Shown here: positions 7,334-15,702 of the stretch, piece after piece
Layout: each line of letters begins with the position of its first letter
Position numbering within the stretch: the first letter of the stretch is position 1
Assembly (NCBI GenBank): GCA_013911195.1
Contig: JACETS010000002.1
Location: 1 to 38,001, forward strand
Length of the DNA stretch: 38,001 bases
DNA from: Verrucomicrobiales bacterium
GTDB taxonomy: Bacteria > Verrucomicrobiota > Verrucomicrobiia > Verrucomicrobiales > DEV007
Direction: 5' to 3'
The notes under the pieces: model-generated
What the model saw: the letters and a program-made list of their open reading frames with translations, nothing else
Told to the model about the DNA's origin: nothing
Database searches by the model: none
Translations under genes and position numbers: made by a program

Positions 7334-8386
7334 ATGTCGGACAACGAAACCATAAAAGTCGCGGTTTTAGGAGCCAGTGGTTATTCTGGCTCTGAACTCA
7401 TTCGTATTTTAGTAAATCACCGAAAATCAGATTTAGTCTGCGTTACTTCTCGATCAGAGGCTGGAAAAACAATATCTGATGTATTTCCAAGACTCAGGGG
7501 AAACAGATTAGCCGATTCACTCTGTTTTGAGGACCCTACGGTAGAAAACATTGTTGCTAGTGGGGCAAAGTTTGTTTTTCTTGCCTTGCCTCATGGCGTT
7601 GCCGCTAATTTTGCTGTTCCATTACTGGAAGAAGGGATTCGGGTAATCGACCTTAGCGCTGATTTTAGAATTAAGGATCCAGTAACCTATGAGGAATTTT
7701 ATGGAGACGCTCATCCTGCTCCTGAAAAACTTCAGGAAGCAGTATATGGGTTGCCTGAAATTAGGCCCCAGGAAATTGCAGCTGCATCTTTAGTGGCATC
7801 TCCCGGATGTTATCCAACGAGTATTTTACTGCCATTGTTACCAATCGTTAGAAGTCAGATCATAGATGCATCCACTATTCATGTTGTTAGTATGAGTGGC
7901 ACTAGCGGTGCAGGAAAAACTCCTAATCCACAACTTCTTTTTGCAGAATGTAATGAGAGTGTTCGTGCTTACTCTGTTCCAAAACATAGACACTTATCTG
8001 AGGTTGAACAGGAGTTATCTATTGCGGCATCTGAACCTGTTGTTATTTCTTTTACCCCTGTTCTGATGCCTGTTACTGCAGGTATTGCTACGGTTATACA
8101 TGTTACCTGTAAAGAGGCCGTTGATTCTAATGGTGTCCATAAAATATTAAAAATGGCTTATGAAAATTGCCCATTTGTTAGAGTTCTCGATGAAGGTGTT
8201 GCGCCGGATACGAAAAATGTCAAAGGTACAAACTACATAGATATTGGATGCGCGTATGATAAAAGAACAAATCGCATTATGCTGATGAGCGCCGAGGATA
8301 ATTTAATAAAAGGTGCCTCAGGACAAGCAATACAGAGCTTTAATTTAATGTGTGGCTTTGATGTTCAGACTGGTCTTAATCTATAA
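7334..8386 (+). CDS. argC: N-acetyl-gamma-glutamyl-phosphate reductase
   Basis: ArgC reduces N-acetylglutamyl phosphate to the semialdehyde with NADPH, the third step of ornithine synthesis. The N terminus IKVAVLGASGYSGSELIRIL is the Rossmann dinucleotide site, and SPGCYPTSILLP holds the catalytic cysteine (Cys159 from this start). HGVAANF and SGTSGAGKTPN are further family motifs, and KHRHLSEVEQ carries the catalytic His region. The chosen ATG gives 350 residues; an in-frame GTG at 7307 would add nine atypical residues. It is the first gene of argC-argJ-argB-argD-argF. The 149 bp between the tRNA and this start should contain the cluster promoter, but no convincing -35/-10 pair is visible. 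Confidence 0.95.
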   Translation: MSDNETIKVAVLGASGYSGSELIRILVNHRKSDLVCVTSRSEAGKTISDVFPRLRGNRLADSLCFEDPTVENIVASGAKFVFLALPHGVAANFAVPLLEEGIRVIDLSADFRIKDPVTYEEFYGDAHPAPEKLQEAVYGLPEIRPQEIAAASLVASPGCYPTSILLPLLPIVRSQIIDASTIHVVSMSGTSGAGKTPNPQLLFAECNESVRAYSVPKHRHLSEVEQELSIAASEPVVISFTPVLMPVTAGIATVIHVTCKEAVDSNGVHKILKMAYENCPFVRVLDEGVAPDTKNVKGTNYIDIGCAYDKRTNRIMLMSAEDNLIKGASGQAIQSFNLMCGFDVQTGLNL

Positions 8387-8453
8387 ATTAAAAATTGATT
8401 TTTGATCCGATCTTTTGTTAAACAACAATCATAGGAACTAATAATTGGGAAAC

Positions 8454-9671
8454 ATGAAAAGGCAAAAATCATTGATTATGCCCAAAGGCTTTAGAGCTTC
8501 AGGTGTTGCTTCTGGTATCAAAGATGGTAATAAGCTAGATTTAGGATTAATAATTTCAGATTACAACACGACTTGTGCTGCTGCTTTTACTACTAATCAA
8601 ATCAAAGCAGCTCCAGTCAGATTATCAAAAAAAAATCTTCGCCGATCTGATATAAGAGCAGCAATTGTAAATAGTGGAAACGCAAATGCATGCAACGGCA
8701 AAAAGGGTTACGAAGATGCAGTATTGATGACAGAGTCTATTGCTCAGGAATTAAATCTTAAACCATGGCAAGTATTTACATGTTCGACTGGTATTATTGG
8801 ATACCCTTTACCAATAGATAATATTTGTTCTGCTGTTCCTGATTTGGTTAGAAAATTGAAAACTAATGGTTGGAATCGATTTTCCGAATCCATTATGACC
8901 AGTGATAGTATAAATAAGGTCGCCTCCACTCAGATTTCTATTGGCAAAAAGAAAGTTACTATAACCGGTGCGGCAAAAGGATCTGGAATGATTGCTCCCA
9001 ATATGGCCACTATGCTTGCTTTTGTTGTTACTGACGTAGCTATCAATGAAAGCGACCTTAAAGCTATCACAAAAAGTGCTGTCGAAGATTCGTTTAATTC
9101 AATCAGCGTAGATGGAGACATGAGTACAAATGATACTGTTATGGTTATGGCTAACGGTGCGGCTGGAAATTCGCTACCAAAATCAAATTCGAATGATCTT
9201 AGAAAGTTTACTGAGGGATTGAGACAAGTGATGATAGATCTAGCAAAGAAATTGGTAAGGGACGGTGAGGGGGTTACTAAATTTGTAACTCTTGAAGTCA
9301 ATGGAGCTGTATCGGTTAAAGATGCGCGTAAGGTTTCTAAAGCCGTCTCAGATTCTTCGTTAGTTAAATGTTCATGGAATGGATCTGATCCTAATTGGGG
9401 GAGAATTATTGATGCTGTCGGTTATTCAGGAGCTAAAGTCGATGAACAAAAAGTTGATATATTTTTCGGAGAATATGCAGGCGCCTTAGGAGGAGAAGCG
9501 GCCATTACTCCTATCGGCAAACTTAAAAAAGAAGTTTCAAAAAAAGCTTTCACTGTTCGTATAAATCTTAACTTAGGAACAAGTTCACACCGCATGTTCA
9601 CTTCTGATCTATCAGAAGAATACGTGGCTTTTAATAGGCTTGAGTATGCTCTAAAAATTCAGGGACATTGA
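8454..9671 (+). CDS. argJ: Bifunctional glutamate N-acetyltransferase / ornithine acetyltransferase
   Basis: ArgJ moves the acetyl group from N-acetylornithine back to glutamate, making ornithine synthesis cyclic. The proenzyme cuts itself between Ala and Thr in the motif PNMATML; here the new N-terminal nucleophile is the Thr encoded at 9009 (residue 186 from this start). Other motifs: MPKGFRASGVASGIK at the N terminus, NSGNANAC, KGSGMIAPN, VDGDMSTNDT, DGEGVTKFVTLEV, and SDPNWGRIIDAVGYSG. At 405 residues it has normal length. A TTG at 8445 is an alternative start, better spaced from a weak AGGAA at 8433. It lies 67 bp after argC and 64 bp before the chosen argB start. Its presence makes ArgE unnecessary for this route. 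Confidence 0.95.
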   Translation: MKRQKSLIMPKGFRASGVASGIKDGNKLDLGLIISDYNTTCAAAFTTNQIKAAPVRLSKKNLRRSDIRAAIVNSGNANACNGKKGYEDAVLMTESIAQELNLKPWQVFTCSTGIIGYPLPIDNICSAVPDLVRKLKTNGWNRFSESIMTSDSINKVASTQISIGKKKVTITGAAKGSGMIAPNMATMLAFVVTDVAINESDLKAITKSAVEDSFNSISVDGDMSTNDTVMVMANGAAGNSLPKSNSNDLRKFTEGLRQVMIDLAKKLVRDGEGVTKFVTLEVNGAVSVKDARKVSKAVSDSSLVKCSWNGSDPNWGRIIDAVGYSGAKVDEQKVDIFFGEYAGALGGEAAITPIGKLKKEVSKKAFTVRINLNLGTSSHRMFTSDLSEEYVAFNRLEYALKIQGH

Positions 9672-9735
9672 TTCTCTGGATTTGTCGAGTAGATTGTCTC
9701 TTCCACGAAGCATCAGGGTTTTTGGTATTATTAAT

Positions 9736-10632
9736 ATGACAGTTCACAAAGAGTTCTTAAAAGAGCATATCAATAAGGCAGGTATTCTTGTTGAGGCTCT
9801 TCCATATATTCAAGACTTCAGAGGAAAATGTATTCTTGTGAAAGTTGGAGGATCAGCTATGGAGGATGCAGAGCTTTTAGACGCTCTATTGAGAGATGTT
9901 GTTTTGCTGGAGGCAGTCGGTATTAATCCAGTCATTGTTCACGGTGGAGGAAAAGCCATATCTAATGCGATGGCAAATTCTGGAATCAAGCCACGATTTG
10001 TTTCTGGTCAGAGATACACTGATCCAGAAACAATGTCGATTGTCGAGGACACCCTTGTTAATGAGGTTAATCCGAATTTAGTTAGTCTAGTTCATTCCCA
10101 TGGAGGCAAAGCAAAAGGAATTCACGGCGCAGAGGTTTTTGTTTCAAAGAGAATGAAGGCTAATTGTATCGATTCTGAGGATGATGACCTTGGATTAGTA
10201 GGGGAAGTTATTCGATGCCAAACGGCAGAAGTGAAACATTTAACTGATCAGGAAATTATACCAATCGTTTCTCCTGTATCGATGGAGGAAAATTCTGATT
10301 CAGTTTTAAATACGAATGCTGACATCGCGGCAAGTTCATTGGCTGCAGAGATGAACGTTGCTAAGTTAGTGTACATTAGTGATGTTTTAGGCGTCCTTAG
10401 AGATCCTGATGATGATTCGACGTTAATTAATACAATTAAATGTTCAGAGGTTAAAGGCCTCTCAGATGTAGGTATAATATCTGGTGGAATGCTACCAAAA
10501 TTAAATTCGGCAATTCAAGCGATTGAGTCAGGAGTCGGTAAGGTGCATATGATTGATGGCCGAATCCCTCATTCATTACTTCTAGAAATTTTTACGAACA
10601 CGGGTATAGGTACGGAAATTGTGCCATCATGA
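9736..10632 (+). CDS. argB: Acetylglutamate kinase
   Basis: ArgB phosphorylates N-acetylglutamate with ATP, the committed step and usual arginine feedback point. Motifs: ILVKVGGSAM (Lys of the phosphate site; the family often has YGGNAM), VIVHGGGKAIS, the substrate Arg region VSGQRYTD, LNTNADIAASSLAAE and GIISGGMLPKL with the catalytic Lys. An N-terminal helix (KAGILVEALPYIQDF) precedes the core, as in hexameric arginine-sensitive enzymes, so feedback inhibition is likely but inferred. The ATG chosen gives 298 residues; an in-frame TTG at 9682 would add 18 residues without family similarity. The stop overlaps the argD start in ATGA. Confidence 0.95.
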   Translation: MTVHKEFLKEHINKAGILVEALPYIQDFRGKCILVKVGGSAMEDAELLDALLRDVVLLEAVGINPVIVHGGGKAISNAMANSGIKPRFVSGQRYTDPETMSIVEDTLVNEVNPNLVSLVHSHGGKAKGIHGAEVFVSKRMKANCIDSEDDDLGLVGEVIRCQTAEVKHLTDQEIIPIVSPVSMEENSDSVLNTNADIAASSLAAEMNVAKLVYISDVLGVLRDPDDDSTLINTIKCSEVKGLSDVGIISGGMLPKLNSAIQAIESGVGKVHMIDGRIPHSLLLEIFTNTGIGTEIVPS

Positions 10633-11906
10633 CTAATAGCGAAGAAATAACTATTAATTTATATAATAAATATATAGTCCCTAATTATGGCAGGTTTCCA
10701 ATTATGCCTGTTAAGGGGGACGGATCTTTTTTATATGACGAGGATGGGACTAGGTATCTTGATTTTACTGGAGGAATAGCAGTTAATTCTTTAGGGCATT
10801 CTAATAAAATAATGCTCGAGGCTTTGGCTGAACAATCTTCCCAACTAATTCATTGCTCTAATTTGTATCAACCAAGGATACAGGGAGAATTAGCAAAAGT
10901 TATAGTTGAAGAGATTGTTGGTTTCGATGGTAAATGTTTTTTTTGTAATAGTGGAGCAGAGGCCAATGAGGCACTTATAAAAGTTGCCAGAAGATTTGGT
11001 GAGATTAACCCAAGTTCTTCAGGAGTTGCGAGAAAAGAGATTATATCATTCAATGGATCATTTCATGGAAGAACAACAGGAGGTATGGCTGCCACTGGGC
11101 AAAAAAAAATACGCTCAGGATTTGGTCCCTTAATGGAAGGATTTAAGCATGTTGATTTTAATGATATTACTGGCTTAGAAAATGCAGTCAGTGATAATAC
11201 AGCAGCAATTTTAGTTGAACCCGTTCAGGGAGAGGGTGGTATTAATGTATCGAATAGTGATTTTTTATTAAGGTGCCAGTCAATATGTAATGAGAAGAAT
11301 ATACTTCTTCTATTTGACGAGGTACAATGTGGAATAGGTAGATGTGGTACTCTTAATGGTTGGCAATCAATTGATGGAGCTGATAAAATAGTTCCTGATG
11401 CTATTTCATGGGCGAAAGGTATGGGTGGTGGTTTTCCTATAGGAGCTATATGGCTTAAAGCTAGAAACACTGGTGATGGAGAATTAAGTGATCTTCTCGG
11501 TCCTGGATCTCATGGTTCAACTTTTGGAGGTTCGCCGTTAGCATCTGCTGTCAGTTGTGCGGTTTTAAGAACAATCATTGATGATAATTTATCGGCATAT
11601 GCTAAAGAATTATACAAATTCATTATAAATACTTTTAATGATAAAAAAATATCATTAATCAAAGAAATAAGAGGCAGAGGGCTGATGATTGGATTTGTAA
11701 TTGATCATGAAAAATTTAATTTAATTAAAAATACTGATCAAAATTCCTCAATTTATATGGTAAATGAGTTAGCAAAAAATGGACTGCTTACAGTTCCTGC
11801 TGGGCCAGATGTTATTAGATGGCTTCCTCCCTTGAATGTTAAAAAGAGTGAAGTAAAAGAGGCAATTCAGATTATGATATCAACTCTTGATAAGGAGGCA
11901 AAATGA
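10629..11906 (+). CDS. argD: Acetylornithine aminotransferase
   Basis: A class-III PLP aminotransferase that converts N-acetylglutamate semialdehyde to N-acetylornithine using glutamate. Motifs: YLDFTGGIAVNSLGHSN, FFCNSGAEANEALIKVAR (phosphate binding), SFHGRTTGGMAATGQ, VEPVQGEGGI, LLLFDEVQCGIGR, and SWAKGMGGGFPIGA with the Schiff-base lysine at residue 263, then GSHGSTFGGSPLASA. At 425 residues it is slightly longer than many ArgD proteins. Its ATG overlaps the argB stop and its own stop overlaps the argF start, each by 4 bp in ATGA, which implies translational coupling. Confidence 0.95.
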   Translation: MTNSEEITINLYNKYIVPNYGRFPIMPVKGDGSFLYDEDGTRYLDFTGGIAVNSLGHSNKIMLEALAEQSSQLIHCSNLYQPRIQGELAKVIVEEIVGFDGKCFFCNSGAEANEALIKVARRFGEINPSSSGVARKEIISFNGSFHGRTTGGMAATGQKKIRSGFGPLMEGFKHVDFNDITGLENAVSDNTAAILVEPVQGEGGINVSNSDFLLRCQSICNEKNILLLFDEVQCGIGRCGTLNGWQSIDGADKIVPDAISWAKGMGGGFPIGAIWLKARNTGDGELSDLLGPGSHGSTFGGSPLASAVSCAVLRTIIDDNLSAYAKELYKFIINTFNDKKISLIKEIRGRGLMIGFVIDHEKFNLIKNTDQNSSIYMVNELAKNGLLTVPAGPDVIRWLPPLNVKKSEVKEAIQIMISTLDKEAK

Positions 11907-12817
11907 AAAATTTTCTATCTATTAAATCTTGCTCAAAGGAGTACATTGAGTCTTTAATTTCTTCTGCTGAAGAACTTAAAGTTGCTAGAACTGTAGGTGA
12001 TTTTGGAGAACAACCATTAAAAAATCAGTGTTGGGGTATTATTTTCAGCAAAGCGTCAACACGGACTAGGTTGAGTTTTGAAGTTGGTATTAGGGAACTG
12101 GGAGGTTCAGCATTATTTTTATCGCCAAAAGATCTTCAACTTGGTCGAGGTGAACCAATAAAAGATACCGCGAGAGTAATGGGTAGAATGTTGCATGGAG
12201 CGATTATAAGAAATGATTCCCAAGTGGAAGTCGAAAGCTTTGCAAATTATTCCAAGCTTCCTACAATTAATGCGCTAACAGATGTCGAGCATCCTTGTCA
12301 AATTATCGCTGACCTATTAACTATAAAAGAAATTAATGGAACTTGGGAAGATAAGAAAATTGTTTTCCTTGGAGATGTTAATTGCAATGTTGCACACTCC
12401 TGGGTATGGGCTGCTGAAAAACTTGGTTTTGAACTTATTCTGTCGGGTCCAAGTAGTATTTGTTCACCGTTGGAGTACTTAAATAAAATTGAAGGTGTTA
12501 AAACGAGATATGTTGAAAATCCATATGATGCTGTGGAGAACGCTGATGTGGTTTACACAGACGTATGGGTTAGTATGGGAATGGAGGATCTAGAGGGTGA
12601 GAGGAATGGGCAATTTAATGATTACCAAATCAATAACAAGCTACTTTCAGCTGCGGCTTCTGAAGTAATGGTAATGCATTGCCTTCCCGCCTATAGAGAA
12701 AAAGAGATAACGGATGAAGTGTTTGAAAAAAATGCGGATACCATATTTTGTCAGGCCGAAAACAGGCTGCACGCACAAAAATCCATTATGAAGAGTTTAG
12801 TTAATGATCTAGACTAA
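11903..12817 (+). CDS. argF: Ornithine carbamoyltransferase
   Basis: Makes citrulline from ornithine and carbamoyl phosphate. The carbamoyl-phosphate site STRTR is at residues 52-56 (SKASTRTRLSFEVG), with LGRGEPIKDTARVMGRMLHG, the DVEHPCQIIADLLTI segment, and the ornithine/catalytic Cys motif MHCLPAYREKEITDEVF. The 304-residue length is standard. One of the few genes here with a strong Shine-Dalgarno sequence (AAGGAGG, five bases before ATG), although it also overlaps argD by 4 bp. Its 3' end overlaps the convergent APS kinase gene by 17 bp. Last gene of the arginine block; argG and argH are not in the window. Confidence 0.96.
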   Translation: MKNFLSIKSCSKEYIESLISSAEELKVARTVGDFGEQPLKNQCWGIIFSKASTRTRLSFEVGIRELGGSALFLSPKDLQLGRGEPIKDTARVMGRMLHGAIIRNDSQVEVESFANYSKLPTINALTDVEHPCQIIADLLTIKEINGTWEDKKIVFLGDVNCNVAHSWVWAAEKLGFELILSGPSSICSPLEYLNKIEGVKTRYVENPYDAVENADVVYTDVWVSMGMEDLEGERNGQFNDYQINNKLLSAAASEVMVMHCLPAYREKEITDEVFEKNADTIFCQAENRLHAQKSIMKSLVNDLD

Positions 12818-14201
12818 GATAATTCATTTCTTCTAGATAGGTTAATACATCATTACAACAATCATCAATTTTTCTTCCCTCCGTATTAATAACTATTTCG
12901 GCATTAGTGGGAATTTCATAAGGATCTGAAACTCCGGTAAATTCTTTGATGGTTCCTTTTCTAGCTTTAGCATACAAACCTTTTCGGTCTCGCCTCTCAC
13001 ATTCCTCTAGTGAGGTGCTTATATGGACAAGAATGAAAATAGAGTTTTTTTCGATACTATTACGAATTTCTGTTCTTATGCTTTCATACGGTGCAATAGG
13101 TGCGCATATGACAATACCTCCGTGGTTGCAAATTTCTTTTGCTACATAAGAAATCCTTCTAAGATTCATCAATCGGTCTTCTTTTGAAAAGCCTAGCCCG
13201 TAACACAAATTTTTTCTAAGAATGTCACCATCAAGAAGAGTTACTCGTCTTTTAGACTTATTGAGTAATGTAGATTGAACTCGTTTAGCAATAGTTGATT
13301 TTCCAGATCCAGAGAGCCCTGTAAAAAAAAGAGTAATACCTTTTTTGAATTTTGGAGGATCTATATGATTCAATTCATTAAGCACTTCTTCATAGGAGTC
13401 GTCTCTAGAGCCTGGGGGAATTTTTATTATCTCAACTCCACTACCAAATTCAGGAATCTTTTGCTCAAAATTAGTTAGAAGGGTGTTTATTCCCCAATTT
13501 TTTGCAATCAGTATTTGGTTTAATATGACTCTAGAATCTGTTGAATGGTTTTCTGGGATTATTGATATTTGATAGCTTTCTTTAGGTAAGTTTGATAAAG
13601 CTGCAAAAATACATCTTAATTTTGCATGACATTCATAGGATTCATTAAAGATGACTTGAATTAAAATTTTCTTTTTAGTCTCTTTGAAATGATTTTTTAA
13701 GTGATTAATTTCGCTTTTATGTAACAAATTATTACATAAAAACATTGTCTCAAATTCTAATGAATCAGGATGCTGATAAAGTCGCATTGCCTCTTTGCCT
13801 GAACGATACGGAAGTTCAATTCCAATCACTTCACCTCCAAAATAATATCTGCCTTCATTAGAGAAAATGCTACTAACGAAAATAAATGCAATTAACACTC
13901 CCTCTGGATCAAGAAGAGAAACTGTTTCGCCTATTTCAATTTCTTCAAATAGATTTTTATTAACTTGAAGAGAAAGTAATTTTGACCATGGAGAACCATC
14001 CTCTAAGCAAAAGTTTTCAAGAACAGATAGATAGTCTTTTTCACTAAGGTATCCATTAAGAGGTTGATAATTCCCATATAATAATAACTCTAAATCATTT
14101 AATTGATCTTGATTTAGATCATGTGCCTTGCATCCTTGATTTGCAGCTACAAGTTTTTTTGCCGTTTGATCATCAGCAATGAGATTTGGAGGCATTTTCA
14201 A
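12801..14201 (-). CDS. APS kinase with degenerate N-terminal ATP-sulfurylase domain
   Basis: A 466-residue fusion. Residues 285-466 are a complete adenylylsulfate kinase (CysC), which phosphorylates APS to PAPS: P-loop GLSGSGKST at 295-303, LLDGDILR, FSKEDRLMNLRR, CAPIAPYESIR, and GLYAKARKGTIKEFTGVSDP. Residues 1-125 resemble the PUA-like N domain of ATP sulfurylase (DLELLLYGNYQPLNGYL, then DGSPW). The sulfurylase catalytic part that should lie between is shortened to about 150 residues, and its QTRNPxHRAH nucleotide motif is reduced to QVIFNESYECH (Gln182-His192), with the Arg and first His gone; the HPLVG and GRDHAG motifs are absent. It therefore probably makes PAPS but not APS; CysDN or another sulfurylase would be needed elsewhere. 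Intact family members are about 570 residues or more. Confidence 0.88.
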   Translation of the reverse strand: MKMPPNLIADDQTAKKLVAANQGCKAHDLNQDQLNDLELLLYGNYQPLNGYLSEKDYLSVLENFCLEDGSPWSKLLSLQVNKNLFEEIEIGETVSLLDPEGVLIAFIFVSSIFSNEGRYYFGGEVIGIELPYRSGKEAMRLYQHPDSLEFETMFLCNNLLHKSEINHLKNHFKETKKKILIQVIFNESYECHAKLRCIFAALSNLPKESYQISIIPENHSTDSRVILNQILIAKNWGINTLLTNFEQKIPEFGSGVEIIKIPPGSRDDSYEEVLNELNHIDPPKFKKGITLFFTGLSGSGKSTIAKRVQSTLLNKSKRRVTLLDGDILRKNLCYGLGFSKEDRLMNLRRISYVAKEICNHGGIVICAPIAPYESIRTEIRNSIEKNSIFILVHISTSLEECERRDRKGLYAKARKGTIKEFTGVSDPYEIPTNAEIVINTEGRKIDDCCNDVLTYLEEMNYLSLDH

Positions 14202-14248
14202 AAGAGGTTTTGTGAGAAGTAATTAATTCAGGCTCAAAAAAATATTAA

Positions 14249-15604
14249 TCAATCGATCTTTTCTTTTGCTTTATCTGCAGTTTCTTTTGCTCCTGGGTTT
14301 TTGGGCGTTGCTAATTCAATTTTCCCATCTCCAAATGCTATTACAGCCCCTTCTCTAAGCAACCAATTCAGATCTTGTAAAACTTTTAGCTGATTTTCAT
14401 TTAGTTCTTCTATTTCCGAATCACTTTTTGATGAATCTTGATCGGTTTTTGAGTCAGTGTTTTCGCTTGATGGAGCAAGTTCATCAAGTAGTTCTTTGCT
14501 GGTCACTCTTTTTCGATCACGAATAAAAGTAACAATGGCTTTGATTGGCTCAGACAGGGTGTCGTCATCTGAAAGAGGCTTAGGCCGTGAAATGCAGGCA
14601 AAAATTTTCTTACCTCTTTTAAAGAATTTCAATCCTTCATTACCCAATATTGTACATATAGGGTTAACTAAACTGGCAGGGTGTTTTTTCGCATGTATAG
14701 AAGTATTCTTAACCAATGCTAGTAAACCAGAGGAGAGCATTTTTCCTTCGATGTTACCGGGAACTGTGAATTTAATACCAGCCTCGACCAACTCCTCAGC
14801 GTAATTATTTAAGAAGTGATTTTCAGCTTCTTCTCGGCCCTTTAAAACTATTTCCTCATCATCAGTTTTGTTTTTAATAGAATATTGATCCTGTACACTT
14901 TGAGCTTTTTTCCATTTCTCTACTAACTCTTCACTGGATTCAATTTTTATCTTATTTTTGAAAGTTTCTAATTCAATATTTGGAAATTTATTTTTGTGAA
15001 GACTGATTATTTCTTTTTGATATGAGTGGTGATTAGGAGGTCCAATTAAGGTACCGCTTATTCCGCAGATTCCAATTGAATGATAATTACCTTTAGGGGC
15101 CTCTATTTCGACACTTTCTTTATTGTAGTAATTAAGCAAAGTATTTTCATCCAAAAGGCTATTCAGAGCCTCGTTTTTACTTAACCACAATGAGTTGTTA
15201 GAGGTACCAAAAAATAAATTGTTCTCTTTTTCACTCTCACACTTGAATGATATTTCATATCGCTCTCTTTGCGATAAGATCAGTTTTGCTATTTCAAATA
15301 CTGAATATGATCTTGCTGTTTTTTTAATTTGATCAGCAATTTGTTTAAGGCTCGATGCGCAGGGAAGAATTTCTGCTTTAATTCCCTCTGGAGGAACAAT
15401 TCTTTCTGTTCTTTCTTGATGATTCCTATTGCGGTTAAAATTTTTATTTTTTCCCTTAGACCATTTTTTTCTTTTTACCTCTTTTTTGTCATTCTTATTT
15501 CGAAATCTTTCTTCCTTAGGGAAGTTTTGTTTTTTCGGATTTTCTTTTAACCAATCGGGAACTAATTGGAAATTAGAAAGATCAAGGGGACTTTGGTCGC
15601 TCAT
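14249..15604 (-). CDS. Conserved protein of unknown function, basic disordered N terminus
   Basis: A 451-residue protein I cannot assign to a characterised family; I have a memory of similar proteins in other Verrucomicrobia. Residues 20-65 are extremely Lys/Arg/Asn-rich, disordered-looking and likely to bind nucleic acid. A folded core begins near residue 75 (PPEGIKAEILPCASSLKQIA) and contains KGNYHSIGICGISGTLIGPP followed by NHHSYQKEI. A later segment (VPGNIEGKMLSSGLLALVKN) precedes a helical part. Near residues 395-415 lies an acidic Ser/Asp linker, then a short C-terminal part resembling a winged-helix-like tail (VLQDLNWLLREGAVIAFGDG). No signal peptide, membrane segment or catalytic motif is evident. 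It lies 47 bp upstream of the APS kinase gene on the same strand and may share its transcript. Confidence 0.8.
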   Translation of the reverse strand: MSDQSPLDLSNFQLVPDWLKENPKKQNFPKEERFRNKNDKKEVKRKKWSKGKNKNFNRNRNHQERTERIVPPEGIKAEILPCASSLKQIADQIKKTARSYSVFEIAKLILSQRERYEISFKCESEKENNLFFGTSNNSLWLSKNEALNSLLDENTLLNYYNKESVEIEAPKGNYHSIGICGISGTLIGPPNHHSYQKEIISLHKNKFPNIELETFKNKIKIESSEELVEKWKKAQSVQDQYSIKNKTDDEEIVLKGREEAENHFLNNYAEELVEAGIKFTVPGNIEGKMLSSGLLALVKNTSIHAKKHPASLVNPICTILGNEGLKFFKRGKKIFACISRPKPLSDDDTLSEPIKAIVTFIRDRKRVTSKELLDELAPSSENTDSKTDQDSSKSDSEIEELNENQLKVLQDLNWLLREGAVIAFGDGKIELATPKNPGAKETADKAKEKID

Positions 15605-15675
15605 TTGGTTGAGTAATGAATCTTATAATAAGGCAGGGCCTCATTGAAAATAAAATTACATGATAATTAAATCTT

Positions 15676-15698
15676 AAAAAGTGTTTAAAAGCAAACAC
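15676..15698 (-). terminator. Rho-independent terminator of the polX-plsY-gpsA operon
   Basis: On the minus strand, just after the gpsA stop codon, GTGTTT and AAACAC form a perfect 6-bp stem around a 6-base loop, directly followed by TTTTT. Position and T-run fit an intrinsic terminator; the short stem with only two G-C pairs makes it weak. Confidence 0.5.
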
Positions 15699-15702
15699 AG
15701 AC

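Noticed and set aside
8387..8410. AAAAAT/ATTTTT inverted repeat after argC as a terminator
   Set aside because: Only A-T pairs with a two-base loop, and it lies inside the arginine cluster where read-through is expected.
14457..14804. Plus-strand open frame of 115 codons inside the 451-residue gene
   Set aside because: It lies wholly antisense to a coherent protein, and its peptide looks like a shadow of that frame with no family features.
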